From: JBCBSS01 sp039819065
GTDB lineage: Bacteria > Bacteroidota > Bacteroidia > Cytophagales > Cyclobacteriaceae
DNA length: 22,117 nt
NCBI GenBank assembly: GCA_039819065.1
Contig: JBCBSS010000139.1
Location: forward strand, 1 to 22,117
Reading direction: 5' to 3'
Part shown: positions 1 to 6,444 of the stretch, in pieces
Layout of the letters: the number at the start of each line of letters is the position of its first letter
Position numbering within the stretch: position 1 is the first letter of the stretch
Program-made: the position numbers and the translations under genes
The notes under the pieces: generated by a model
The model's input: the letters and a program-made list of their open reading frames with translations, nothing else
Databases searched by the model: none
Told to the model about the DNA's origin: nothing

Positions 1-54
1 ATGTTATGTGTAAGACAGAAATTATTTAAATAATTTCTGTCTTACACATAACAT
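1..54. repeat. Perfect 54-bp palindrome with no spacer
   Basis: Bases 1-27 are the exact reverse complement of bases 28-54, with the symmetry centre between 27 and 28 (TTTAAA at the centre). It starts at the first base of the window, so its true left limit is unknown. Perfect spacer-less palindromes of this length are unusual in bacterial chromosomes because they extrude cruciforms and are cut by SbcCD-type nucleases. It may be a junction of two inverted element ends, a terminator-like hairpin, or a fold-back artefact at a contig end. The sequence alone does not separate these. Confidence 0.9.
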
Positions 55-55
55 T

Positions 56-214
56 AATCCTAGCCATATAGCCCCTTTTCACAGAAGAATTACTCCTAGG
101 GAATTATTGATTTCAGGGTTTTTTATTGACCTACCTATTCGAAAGAAGCGTATTGATGGAAAACAAGCGGAAGTGCAAGAATACTTTGACAGGGTCTCTT
201 CAAATGTTAAATAA
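56..214 (+). pseudogene. Decayed ORF fragment, unassigned
   Basis: A forward frame is open from inside the palindrome to a TAA at 212-214 and reads like protein (ITPRELLISGFFIDLPIRKK, then a stretch ending YFDRVSSNVK). The same frame continues past the stop with another basic, coding-like stretch (STLSKAKRRLSAKQ) up to about 285. There is no credible start codon. I do not recognise the family; a remnant of a transposase is one possibility because it adjoins the palindrome, but no motif proves this. The opposite-strand frame over 79-297 is probably a shadow. Confidence 0.25.
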
Positions 215-325
215 GTTTCGACACAATTAAAGTCTACTCTTAGTAAAGCTAAAAGAAGGCTTTCTGCAAAACAACCTGTACTATAAGCAATTCTCAAGTT
301 ACATATCTATCTAGTATTCTATTAC

Positions 326-369
326 TTACCATTTGGTAATTGTATCCTCAATTGAGGATATCATCTTTG
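326..369 (+). promoter_or_regulatory. Promoter with two dyads, copy 1 (in front of the SDR stub)
   Basis: TTG at 340-342 and CATCTTTG at 362-369 are 19 bases apart, matching the Bacteroidota layout TTG-N19-TAnnTTTG except for a C at the first position of the -7 box. TTACCATTTGGTAA (326-339) abuts the -33 box and is an inverted repeat with 6-bp arms. The spacer holds a perfect 18-bp palindrome, TATCCTCAATTGAGGATA (343-360). Such placement suggests operators for dimeric regulators. The start of the stub lies 27 bases downstream of the box, as in the intact copy. Confidence 0.6.
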
Positions 370-395
370 TTATTGTATAATCAACTCATGCAAGG

Positions 396-514
396 ATGGA
401 AAACAAGCAAGTACTACTTACCGGAGTTACAGGGTTTTTAGGGTTACATACTGCTTGAAGAATGGTTATCAGGTTATTGGTAGGCTACGGAGCACGTCCA
501 AGGCAAAAGAAATC
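396..514 (+). pseudogene. 5' stub of a duplicated SDR/epimerase gene
   Basis: The ATG at 396 opens a reading frame almost identical to the start of the SDR gene at 3918: residues 1-16, including the TGVTGFLG nucleotide-binding turn, are the same. After codon 20 a TGA (456-458) ends it. Relative to the intact copy about 10 bases are missing at this point, and the homologous sequence goes on in other frames (TTATCAGGTTA matches the codons for YQV). The rest of the gene, over 850 bp, is absent. It cannot make a working enzyme. Because its promoter is much better kept than its coding sequence, transcription from here may persist. Confidence 0.85.
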
Positions 515-544
515 CTCAGCCTTTAATTACAATCTCACTTTCTG

Positions 545-1894
545 CTAACCTCCGTTGAGCTCCTCAAATGGTACATTGGCCTCTGAATGCTGCATATAAA
601 TCAGATATTGAAAATGATCAATCGTGCTGAGCTTAGGATCCAGCTTAAATTGCTTGCCTCCTTTTTTGTATCCTATGAAATTAAGCCCTTGGCCAAAAGG
701 TGATGCTGCTTTGACAAGTGGGAGTGTTAAAATGTCTTTTCCTTTCGTAGCCCTCTTGAGATGCTGAATACCTAATAGCCGTTCACCAAAGCCATCTCCG
801 TCATAAGTACTACTTACCTTATAACCACAATACTCCATTCCATCAAATACGAACCCTTGAAGGCCTTCAATTTGATCAGATTTGCAGTACTTTCTTTTCT
901 TGAGCGCTTTTGATTTGGCCAACAATCCGAGAACACTAGCCATTTCGAGATTGGGGTATTTTTCCTTTATTATCCCTGCCAGGTACGACTTCCCGTTTAT
1001 TGGGCCTTGTAGCACATGGGCATAACCAAAAACTGAAAATACTTTCTCCCCTTTTTGAATCATGGGCATAACCTGCATCTCGAATTGCTCCGCTATTTTA
1101 TCTTCTCTTTCCCGCCATGAGAAAGAAGATAAAACATATTCAACCAATTGGCGATTAGTTCGAAAAGCTTCCAGCACTTTGGTTTTGTTTTCACTATAAT
1201 ACGCTAAAAAACGCCTTCCAAACTGGTATTTTGATGAAATCGGATAAACGAAATCATGGGTGCTTTTATTAGTCGACTTAGCCAGCTCAAGTACTGGAGC
1301 CCCCGACCAAATTTGAAGGTCCAAAATATCCAGGTTTCTAAAATACTTTAAAGAATCAATCATGGCATTGCCTGTGTTTTCCGGGGCTATATGGGCCAGG
1401 TAGGTAACCATCAGACTGGGATCATTGTCAATGATCGAAATGTCCGTCCCCAGCACAGTTATCTTTCGATCATCAGGTAGGGATCTATTCAACTTGTATA
1501 TCTTCCTCCACTTTTCTATGAACTGAACGGATGCGTCTTGTGGTGTTCGGCGCTTCTGATAATAAGTTACAAACCTTAACAAGGCCTCATCGCCCTCTTT
1601 GAGATATTGATTCAGAAAATAAGCTTGTGCTACACCAATCTCCGGAGCATAGTACCGAAAGCCTCTGGAAACCACATAACGTAGCATTTCAAACTCCACC
1701 ATTTGAGGGGCCTCACTGCCATGAATGTAACCAAAGAAGATCAGGTCATTCTTAGCAAAGTCGTTACCGAAGCTTATTTCAAAATCACCCTTCTGGTAAG
1801 TATTGGCATATTTCTTCAAATAGTCTTTAACCTCATTGGTTTGTCCGAAGCTACAAATGGGTGCCACGAGAAAGAGTAGGAATAGTATTTTCAT
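545..1894 (-). CDS. Secreted erythromycin esterase-like (EreA/ChaN-fold) protein
   Basis: I choose the ATG at 1894 (449 aa) because it gives a clean signal peptide, MKILFLLFLVAPICSFG, cleaved near GQ; the longer frame to 1942 adds 16 residues without signal character. The mature part resembles the erythromycin esterase superfamily: LIFFGYIHGSE near residue 51-61 corresponds to the GE-x-x-HG motif, YYAPEIG (82-88) to the second acidic motif, KITVLGTDIS (144-153) to the middle strand, and VFSVFGYAHVLQ (285-296) to the C-terminal histidine motif. The first catalytic glutamate of the family (GEATHG) is a tyrosine here (GYIHG), so macrolide hydrolysis is doubtful. The substrate is unknown and the protein probably acts in the periplasm or outside the cell. 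It is divergent from the kinase gene and lies between the two copies of the SDR duplication. Confidence 0.65.
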   Translation of the reverse strand: MKILFLLFLVAPICSFGQTNEVKDYLKKYANTYQKGDFEISFGNDFAKNDLIFFGYIHGSEAPQMVEFEMLRYVVSRGFRYYAPEIGVAQAYFLNQYLKEGDEALLRFVTYYQKRRTPQDASVQFIEKWRKIYKLNRSLPDDRKITVLGTDISIIDNDPSLMVTYLAHIAPENTGNAMIDSLKYFRNLDILDLQIWSGAPVLELAKSTNKSTHDFVYPISSKYQFGRRFLAYYSENKTKVLEAFRTNRQLVEYVLSSFSWREREDKIAEQFEMQVMPMIQKGEKVFSVFGYAHVLQGPINGKSYLAGIIKEKYPNLEMASVLGLLAKSKALKKRKYCKSDQIEGLQGFVFDGMEYCGYKVSSTYDGDGFGERLLGIQHLKRATKGKDILTLPLVKAASPFGQGLNFIGYKKGGKQFKLDPKLSTIDHFQYLIYMQHSEANVPFEELNGG

Positions 1895-2033
1895 CGCTTT
1901 TTGCCAGCAAACTATCCCATGGATCTTGACACAAAAAAACATATTCTAGCTACCGCTTTGTCCAGCGGATCAAGCTCACAAAAGCGCGATTTAACTGTAT
2001 TTCGTCAGAAATTTGCAGATTATACCACTCATA

Positions 2034-2063
2034 TTGTCGTTGGTCGGTTAAATTTTACCTTTC
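2034..2063 (+). promoter_or_regulatory. Possible promoter of the LytS/LytTR operon
   Basis: TTG (2034-2036) and TACCTTTC (2056-2063) are separated by 19 bases and fit the Bacteroidota -33/-7 pattern with one mismatch in the -7 box. Transcription would start around 2070, giving a leader of only about 5 bases before the GTG start. This is a pattern match only. Confidence 0.35.
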
Positions 2064-2074
2064 CATAAAAGTGT

Positions 2075-3106
2075 GTGATTTTTACTGATTGGAATTCGAA
2101 ATATGAACCGTTGAAAACCTTTATTCAGAACAGATTTTTACAAAACATCCTCTTTTGGGTTGCCTTTGCCATTGTTCCCTTTTCGATCAACCTTGGTTCT
2201 TTTGGCAATTCGGCCAATATGTACACTGATATTCAATATTATGTGGAGTGCGGTGTCCTGGGCTATTTCAATACATTGGTACTAATGCCACTCTTTCTGG
2301 ATAGAAAGAAGTATACAATCTATGCTGTTAGCATTTTGATTACCATTGCTGCACTTGTTACTATTTCGAGCCAAGTCACGACCATGATCTCACCTTTGTA
2401 CAAGCAGTCTTTTACCGGGCACCTGTATGAAGCTATTGACTACCTGATCTTCGCAATTGCCTTTGGAAGTGGATATCTCATTCGATCATACATTCAACAG
2501 TCAGAACGAATCAACAAACTGGAAGAGGAGAAGCTGCAAACAGAAGTTGATTTTCTCAAATCTCAGATCAACCCACATCTGCTGTTCAATACTTTGAATA
2601 CCATTTATTCACACAGTTTAGAGGGCTCTAAAGACACACCCAAAATGATCTTGAAGTTGTCTGAAATGATGAGATATATGCTGTACGAAACCAACGAATC
2701 AAAGGTGCCGCTGCAAAAGGAATTGGCATACCTCAGTGATTACGTAAACCTTCAACAGTTTAGAATAAAAGGTAGAGGAAGGGTTGATTTTAACCTTTCA
2801 GGCAACCCGGATCATCTGAAAATAGCCCCTATGCTTCTTATTTCGTTTATTGAAAATGCTTTCAAACACAGTATGGACTCTTTGTCAACTGACATTTACA
2901 TTTCAGTCCTGCTGTCTGTAGATGCCAATATGCTAGTGTTAGAAGTAGAAAACAACTATGAGCCTTTGGATAGTCATTCCGATTTCGGTGGTATTGGCGT
3001 ACAAAATGTGAAGAAGAGGTTAGAACTTATTTATCCCGACCAACACCAATTGGACATTGTTACTTCATCAGATGTATATAGCGTCAAATTAACGCTAGAT
3101 TTATGA
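2075..3106 (+). CDS. LytS/YehU-type sensor histidine kinase
   Basis: The 343-aa protein has an N-terminal membrane part of about four hydrophobic segments (roughly 25-40, 55-73, 82-105, 118-138). A short helical linker (143-160) follows, then the His_kinase (PF06580) region: SQINPHLLFNTLNTIYSH at 163-180 with phospho-acceptor H168. The GHKL ATPase domain shows the N box FIENAFKHS (258-266) and the G box GGIGVQNVKKRLEL (305-318). There is no periplasmic sensor domain, so the stimulus is probably sensed in or at the membrane. Its 3' end overlaps the response regulator gene by 4 bp (ATGA), so the two are translationally coupled. The start is GTG; an in-frame TAA at 2066-2068 excludes longer forms. 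The ligand is unknown. Confidence 0.9.
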   Translation: MIFTDWNSKYEPLKTFIQNRFLQNILFWVAFAIVPFSINLGSFGNSANMYTDIQYYVECGVLGYFNTLVLMPLFLDRKKYTIYAVSILITIAALVTISSQVTTMISPLYKQSFTGHLYEAIDYLIFAIAFGSGYLIRSYIQQSERINKLEEEKLQTEVDFLKSQINPHLLFNTLNTIYSHSLEGSKDTPKMILKLSEMMRYMLYETNESKVPLQKELAYLSDYVNLQQFRIKGRGRVDFNLSGNPDHLKIAPMLLISFIENAFKHSMDSLSTDIYISVLLSVDANMLVLEVENNYEPLDSHSDFGGIGVQNVKKRLELIYPDQHQLDIVTSSDVYSVKLTLDL

Positions 3107-3816
3107 GCGTGATTAACTGCATGATCATAGAAGATGAGCAACCTGCACAAAAAGTGTTGGTCAACTACATCAAAGAAATACCGACATTGCATTTGGCCCA
3201 TTGTCTAAACAATGCCGTAGATGCAGTGAGGTTGCTTCAGCATTCTACAATAGACCTTATATTTCTGGATATTCACTTGCCCAAAATCTCTGGTCTCAAT
3301 TTCTTGCGTTCGCTCAGACATTATCCAAAGGTCATTATCACAACGGCTTATCCGCAATATGCATTGGAGGGTTTCGAATTAGAGGTAATGGACTATTTGT
3401 TGAAGCCATTTTCATTTGAGCGGTTCCTGGCCGCTATCAACAAATATCCTGCGCCCATGACGGAAAAGTCAATTCAACCTGCTGAACATTCAGCTCTTCA
3501 GGACTTTATTATGATCAAGTCCGGCAAAGGCTTCGAAAAAATTCAGACAGATCAAATTTATTATTTAAAATCTGACACTGATCTGGTCAAAATATTCACT
3601 GCCGAGAAGGTCCATTTTGAATTTAGAAGTCTTAAATCCTATGAATCCGACCTTCCTGAAAACTTCATGAGGGTACATAAGTCTTTCATCGTGAACCTAA
3701 ACGAAATACGTTCTATCGATGGTAATCGACTCCTCGTAGCGAAAGAGCATATCCCAATTGGCAGGAATTACAAAAGTCAATTATTAAAAAAGTTAAACAT
3801 TCAAAAAGACAACTGA
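3103..3816 (+). CDS. LytTR-family response regulator
   Basis: The 237-aa protein has an N-terminal receiver domain (1-118) with the acidic pair E10/D11, the phospho-acceptor D56 in LIFLDIHLP, T80/T81 and K101 in LLKPF. The C-terminal LytTR DNA-binding domain (about 135-233) shows FIMIKSGKGFEKI, the strand IYYLKSDTD and the signature MRVHKSFIVNLNEI. It is the cognate regulator of the kinase that it overlaps. LytTR regulators bind short direct repeats and often control adjacent transporters or cell-surface genes. No such site pair was convincing here, so the regulon is open; the divergent esterase-like gene is one candidate by position only. Confidence 0.92.
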   Translation: MSVINCMIIEDEQPAQKVLVNYIKEIPTLHLAHCLNNAVDAVRLLQHSTIDLIFLDIHLPKISGLNFLRSLRHYPKVIITTAYPQYALEGFELEVMDYLLKPFSFERFLAAINKYPAPMTEKSIQPAEHSALQDFIMIKSGKGFEKIQTDQIYYLKSDTDLVKIFTAEKVHFEFRSLKSYESDLPENFMRVHKSFIVNLNEIRSIDGNRLLVAKEHIPIGRNYKSQLLKKLNIQKDN

Positions 3817-3847
3817 ATAACATCGATTTTCTCTGTGTTCTCATTAC

Positions 3848-3891
3848 TTACCATTTGGTAATTGTATCCTCAATTGAGCATATCATCTTTG
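3848..3891 (+). promoter_or_regulatory. Promoter with two dyads, copy 2 (SDR-Crp operon)
   Basis: This is the same architecture as at 326-369: TTACCATTTGGTAA (3848-3861), TTG at 3862-3864, a 19-base spacer and CATCTTTG at 3884-3891, then ATG 27 bases on. The spacer dyad is TATCCTCAATTGAGCATA (3865-3882), with a single base change breaking the symmetry seen in copy 1. The Crp/Fnr-type protein encoded by the second gene of the operon is a natural candidate for binding one of the dyads, but this is inference from position. Confidence 0.6.
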
Positions 3892-3917
3892 CTATTGTAT
3901 AATCAATTCATACAGGG

Positions 3918-4943
3918 ATGGAAAACAAGCAAGTACTACTCACCGGGGTTACAGGGTTTTTAGGGTCACATACGGCCATTCAATTACTGGAGAAAGGGTA
4001 TCAGGTTACGGGCACGTTGCGCAGTATGTCTAGGGCAGCAGAGATCAAAGCGATCATTGCCAAACATACTTTGCATATTGAAAACCTCAACTTTGCCGAG
4101 GCTGATCTTAATGATGGGTCTGTCTGGATGGAGTTGGCCAACGGCATGGATTATATACAGCACATCGCTTCTCCCATTCCCAGGGTATTACCGAAAAACG
4201 ATGATGAGCTAATCATTCCCGCCAAGAATGGAACCTTAAGTGTTTTGAAAGCAGCGGCAGCCAATAAGGTAAAAAGGGTAGTGCTTACTTCGTCGTCCGG
4301 CTCTATTGTTTATGGCAAGCCCAAGGGTGGTCGAAGTGGTACATTTAACGAAAGTCACTGGACTGATCCTACTAACAAAAAGGACACAACGCCTTACTTT
4401 AGGAGTAAGGTAATTGCAGAAAAGGCAGCCTGGAATTTTATCGATAACGACCATTCGGGCTTAGAACTGTCGGTCGTTTGTCCAGGCGCTATTTTGGGGC
4501 CTGTGCTCGAGAATGATTTCGGTACTTCGGCGAATATTGTGATCAAGGCGATGAATGGAAGCATGCCCGCACTCCCCAACATGGGCTTTGATATAGTAGA
4601 CGTGCGCTCAGTGGCGGATCTGCTTATTCTAGCCATGGAAGCTCCTGAAGCGGCGAATCAACGCTATGTGGGCTCCTCAGGGTTCATGAAATTCAAAGAG
4701 GTGGCTGACATACTGAAGCAGGCTTACCCGGATCGTAAAATACCGTCATCCATTCTACCTAACTTCGCAGTGAGGCTCTTTTCTAACATCGATAAGTCGC
4801 TTAAACCGGTTTTGATCGATCTTGGAGTGGAGCGCAAGGTAGACCACAGCAAGGCCAAAAACGAGCTGGGTTGGAAACCACTACCAAACCAAGAGGCCGT
4901 TTTGTCTTGTGCTCAAAGCGCTGTAGCACTTGGTTTGGTTTAA
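3918..4943 (+). CDS. Extended SDR, dihydroflavonol-4-reductase-like NAD(P)-dependent reductase
   Basis: The 341-aa protein begins with a Rossmann nucleotide-binding motif, LLTGVTGFLGSHTA (7-20, GxxGxxG). The catalytic serine region is VVLTSSSGSIVYG (121-133) and the active-site pair is Y160-x3-K164 in PYFRSKVIAEKAAW. QHIASPIP (81-88) and the overall length fit the DFR/aldehyde-reductase branch of NAD-dependent epimerase/dehydratases, which reduce ketones or aldehydes rather than sugar nucleotides. The substrate is unknown. The protein is probably cytoplasmic. The gene forms a likely operon with the Crp-like gene 25 bp downstream and is driven by the dyad-rich promoter at 3848-3891. A broken second copy of its 5' end lies at 396-514, so this locus was once duplicated. 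Confidence 0.88.
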   Translation: MENKQVLLTGVTGFLGSHTAIQLLEKGYQVTGTLRSMSRAAEIKAIIAKHTLHIENLNFAEADLNDGSVWMELANGMDYIQHIASPIPRVLPKNDDELIIPAKNGTLSVLKAAAANKVKRVVLTSSSGSIVYGKPKGGRSGTFNESHWTDPTNKKDTTPYFRSKVIAEKAAWNFIDNDHSGLELSVVCPGAILGPVLENDFGTSANIVIKAMNGSMPALPNMGFDIVDVRSVADLLILAMEAPEAANQRYVGSSGFMKFKEVADILKQAYPDRKIPSSILPNFAVRLFSNIDKSLKPVLIDLGVERKVDHSKAKNELGWKPLPNQEAVLSCAQSAVALGLV

Positions 4944-4968
4944 ATAAATGTGCTTTTTGGTAGAATAG

Positions 4969-5547
4969 ATGGAAAAACTACTCACAGCACTGGCTTTTGG
5001 TGGCATTCTAGCCAAAGAAAACATCGACTATGTGGTCTCTCACTTTGAGGTACGCAACCTGAAGTTTCAGGATCACTTTCTGAAGATCGGCCAGATATCA
5101 AAAGAAATTGGCTTCATTAACGATGGCGTACTAAGGGCTTATTCGGTCGGTCATGATGGTGAGGAGATTACCAAGTACTTCATCAGGAAGAATCAGTTTG
5201 TGGTAGACCTGGAAAGCTACTACAATGCACAGCCTTGTGATTCCGGTGTACAGGCAGTAGTAGACGCAGAGGTTTTCCTAGTCAAAAAATCAGTTTGGGA
5301 CAGGTTGAACGAGGAAGTGCCCAAACTCTATATTCTAACCAAAAGCCTGTCAGAAGCGGCATTACTCAACAAGATCAAAGACAACGACTTTCTCAATTAC
5401 GGCACCGCCAAAAACAAATATGAAGAGTTTGTAAAAAGATATCCTGACCTGGCACTTGAAGTACCGCAGCAATACATTGCTTCCTATCTAAAAATCACAC
5501 CCCAGTCGCTGAGCAGGATCAGGAAGGAGTTGATGGATAAGGGGTGA
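4969..5547 (+). CDS. Crp/Fnr-family transcriptional regulator
   Basis: The 192-aa protein fits the compact Bacteroidota branch of the Crp/Fnr family. Residues about 20-115 form a cyclic-nucleotide-binding-like beta roll (FLKIGQISKEIGFINDGVLRA at 37-57, then FIRKNQFVVDLESYY). A long dimer helix follows, and a C-terminal helix-turn-helix, VPQQYIASYLKITPQSLSRI (164-183). It does not show a clear cAMP phosphate-binding cassette or Fnr cysteine cluster, so the signal is uncertain. It lies 25 bp after the reductase gene and is probably co-transcribed. In this branch the regulator often controls its neighbouring enzyme gene, which makes autoregulation through the dyads at 3848-3882 plausible. Confidence 0.85.
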   Translation: MEKLLTALAFGGILAKENIDYVVSHFEVRNLKFQDHFLKIGQISKEIGFINDGVLRAYSVGHDGEEITKYFIRKNQFVVDLESYYNAQPCDSGVQAVVDAEVFLVKKSVWDRLNEEVPKLYILTKSLSEAALLNKIKDNDFLNYGTAKNKYEEFVKRYPDLALEVPQQYIASYLKITPQSLSRIRKELMDKG

Positions 5548-5665
5548 ATCCCGTTTACGACCTCACCCAAATACATTTAGTAGCTAGGCCCACTCTTCCC
5601 TTGAGAAGAAGGTATTCTGTGTCTTTTCTATTTAATTTACTATAAAACTTAAATCCTTCTTGGTG

Positions 5666-5863
5666 TTAACTCCACGTTGGAAATTCGAAACCAGTAATTT
5701 TTTTCATAACATCTTCAACGGAATGCTTTACCTTATCATAGGTAGTATGACTATTGTAAACCAAACTTGTTGTTGAGGAATCCTCTAAAACCCTAAGAAT
5801 CTTGCTAACGTCCAGAGCAATTTTCTTATCGTTTTCATCGATTAAAGTAATAAAATGTGCCAT
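5666..5863 (-). CDS. Small conserved-type protein, function unknown (65 aa)
   Basis: The frame encodes 65 residues beginning MAHFITLIDENDKKIALDVS, followed by strand-like stretches and a C-terminal helix (SVEDVMKKI). The pattern of alternating hydrophobic residues, a 'KILRV' turn and a final amphipathic helix recalls small FlbD-like or bacteroidotal 'hypothetical' proteins of 60-70 aa. No catalytic or metal-binding motif is visible. It is convergent to the Crp-like gene and its upstream region leads into the repeat-rich gap. It looks more like a real gene than chance because its composition is balanced and its start is well placed. No function can be assigned. Confidence 0.5.
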   Translation of the reverse strand: MAHFITLIDENDKKIALDVSKILRVLEDSSTTSLVYNSHTTYDKVKHSVEDVMKKITGFEFPTWS

Positions 5864-6005
5864 ATCCGTTTTTTAAAGGTAAAGTAGTTGAAAATAACTT
5901 TGAGTGAAATACCTAACATTGGGCATTTTTCGCCGGATACTATCTTCAACCAAGCATAAATTAAACCATTTAGGGAAGGGGTTAGATTTTAAAGACACCA
6001 CCTAC

Positions 6006-6115
6006 CATCATTCTCCGGTTCGTGACGTAGGAACGAATCCGGGGAATCTCGGATTCAATCTGAAAAGAGATTCCCAAGTCTTTCCCGATAACTATCGGGA
6101 TCGCAAGGAATGACG
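6006..6115. repeat. Dispersed intergenic element, family A (copy 1)
   Basis: The element begins TCATTCTCCGG and ends AAGGAATGACG, so its ends are imperfect inverted repeats. The core holds GAGATTCCCAAGTCT, shared with the copy at 8834-8952. A hairpin, CCCGATAACTATCGGG (7-bp arms), lies near its right end. A 69-codon frame across it is a by-product of the repeat. The rest of the gap 5864-6444 holds family C repeats and no gene that I can support. Confidence 0.7.
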
Positions 6116-6167
6116 CACGGTAAAACACAAATCATTTGCTCTATCTATTTCTTAGCATTCATGAAAC

Positions 6168-6340
6168 AGCTACTAGATTGCTTCGTTCCTCGCAATGACA
6201 TGGCTGTATCGACTTATTTCTATCTACTTCTACTTAATTCTATTTATTTCTAGCTTCTAATTTCTAACTTCTGTTAGCTACTGGATTGCTTTGCTCCTTC
6301 GTCGCAGCTTATCCGTCCACCGACGGATCGCAATGACAGC
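6168..6340. repeat. Dispersed intergenic repeat, family C (copies 1a and 1b)
   Basis: Two related units, GCTACTAGATTGCTTCG near 6170 and GCTACTGGATTGCTTTG near 6277, each run to a CGCAATGACA end (6191-6200 and 6329-6338). Between them is a run of degenerate TTTCTA/CTTCTA units (6212-6273). The 3' part carries ATCCGTCCACCGACGGAT, a 7-bp-arm hairpin. The same series occurs at 9961-10075, showing that this is a family rather than chance. Confidence 0.65.
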
Positions 6341-6366
6341 CATAGAATCAGCCTCACATATTTCTT

Positions 6367-6395
6367 TTGGATTTCAGTCTTGAGGGCTAAGTTTA
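6367..6395 (+). promoter_or_regulatory. Possible promoter of the S9 peptidase gene
   Basis: TTG (6367-6369) and TAAGTTTA (6388-6395) are 18 bases apart, matching the Bacteroidota consensus except for the last base of the -7 box. The ATG lies 49 bases further on. Pattern evidence only. Confidence 0.35.
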
Positions 6396-6444
6396 CGGCT
6401 GAATAGTACCAATCAATCTACCACTGATAAAAGGGCTAATCCTG

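Larger units (their letters stand above)
316..514 (+). repeat. Diverged duplicate of 3838-4046 (promoter plus SDR 5' end)
   Basis: Positions 321-395 match 3843-3917 with only 5 differences in 75 bases. The match continues through the first 19 codons of the SDR gene and then, after a deletion of about 10 bases, weakly to about 514 (equivalent to 4046). The two copies are direct repeats about 3.5 kb apart. They flank the esterase-like gene and the LytS/LytTR pair. Similarity beyond 514 is too weak to call. Confidence 0.85.

Noticed and set aside
79..297. Minus-strand frame of 72 codons
   Set aside because: It overlaps a forward frame with better protein character and has no recognisable domain; probably a shadow.
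5904..6113. Forward frame of 69 codons
   Set aside because: Its 3' half is the family A repeat; its sequence follows the repeat, not a protein family.
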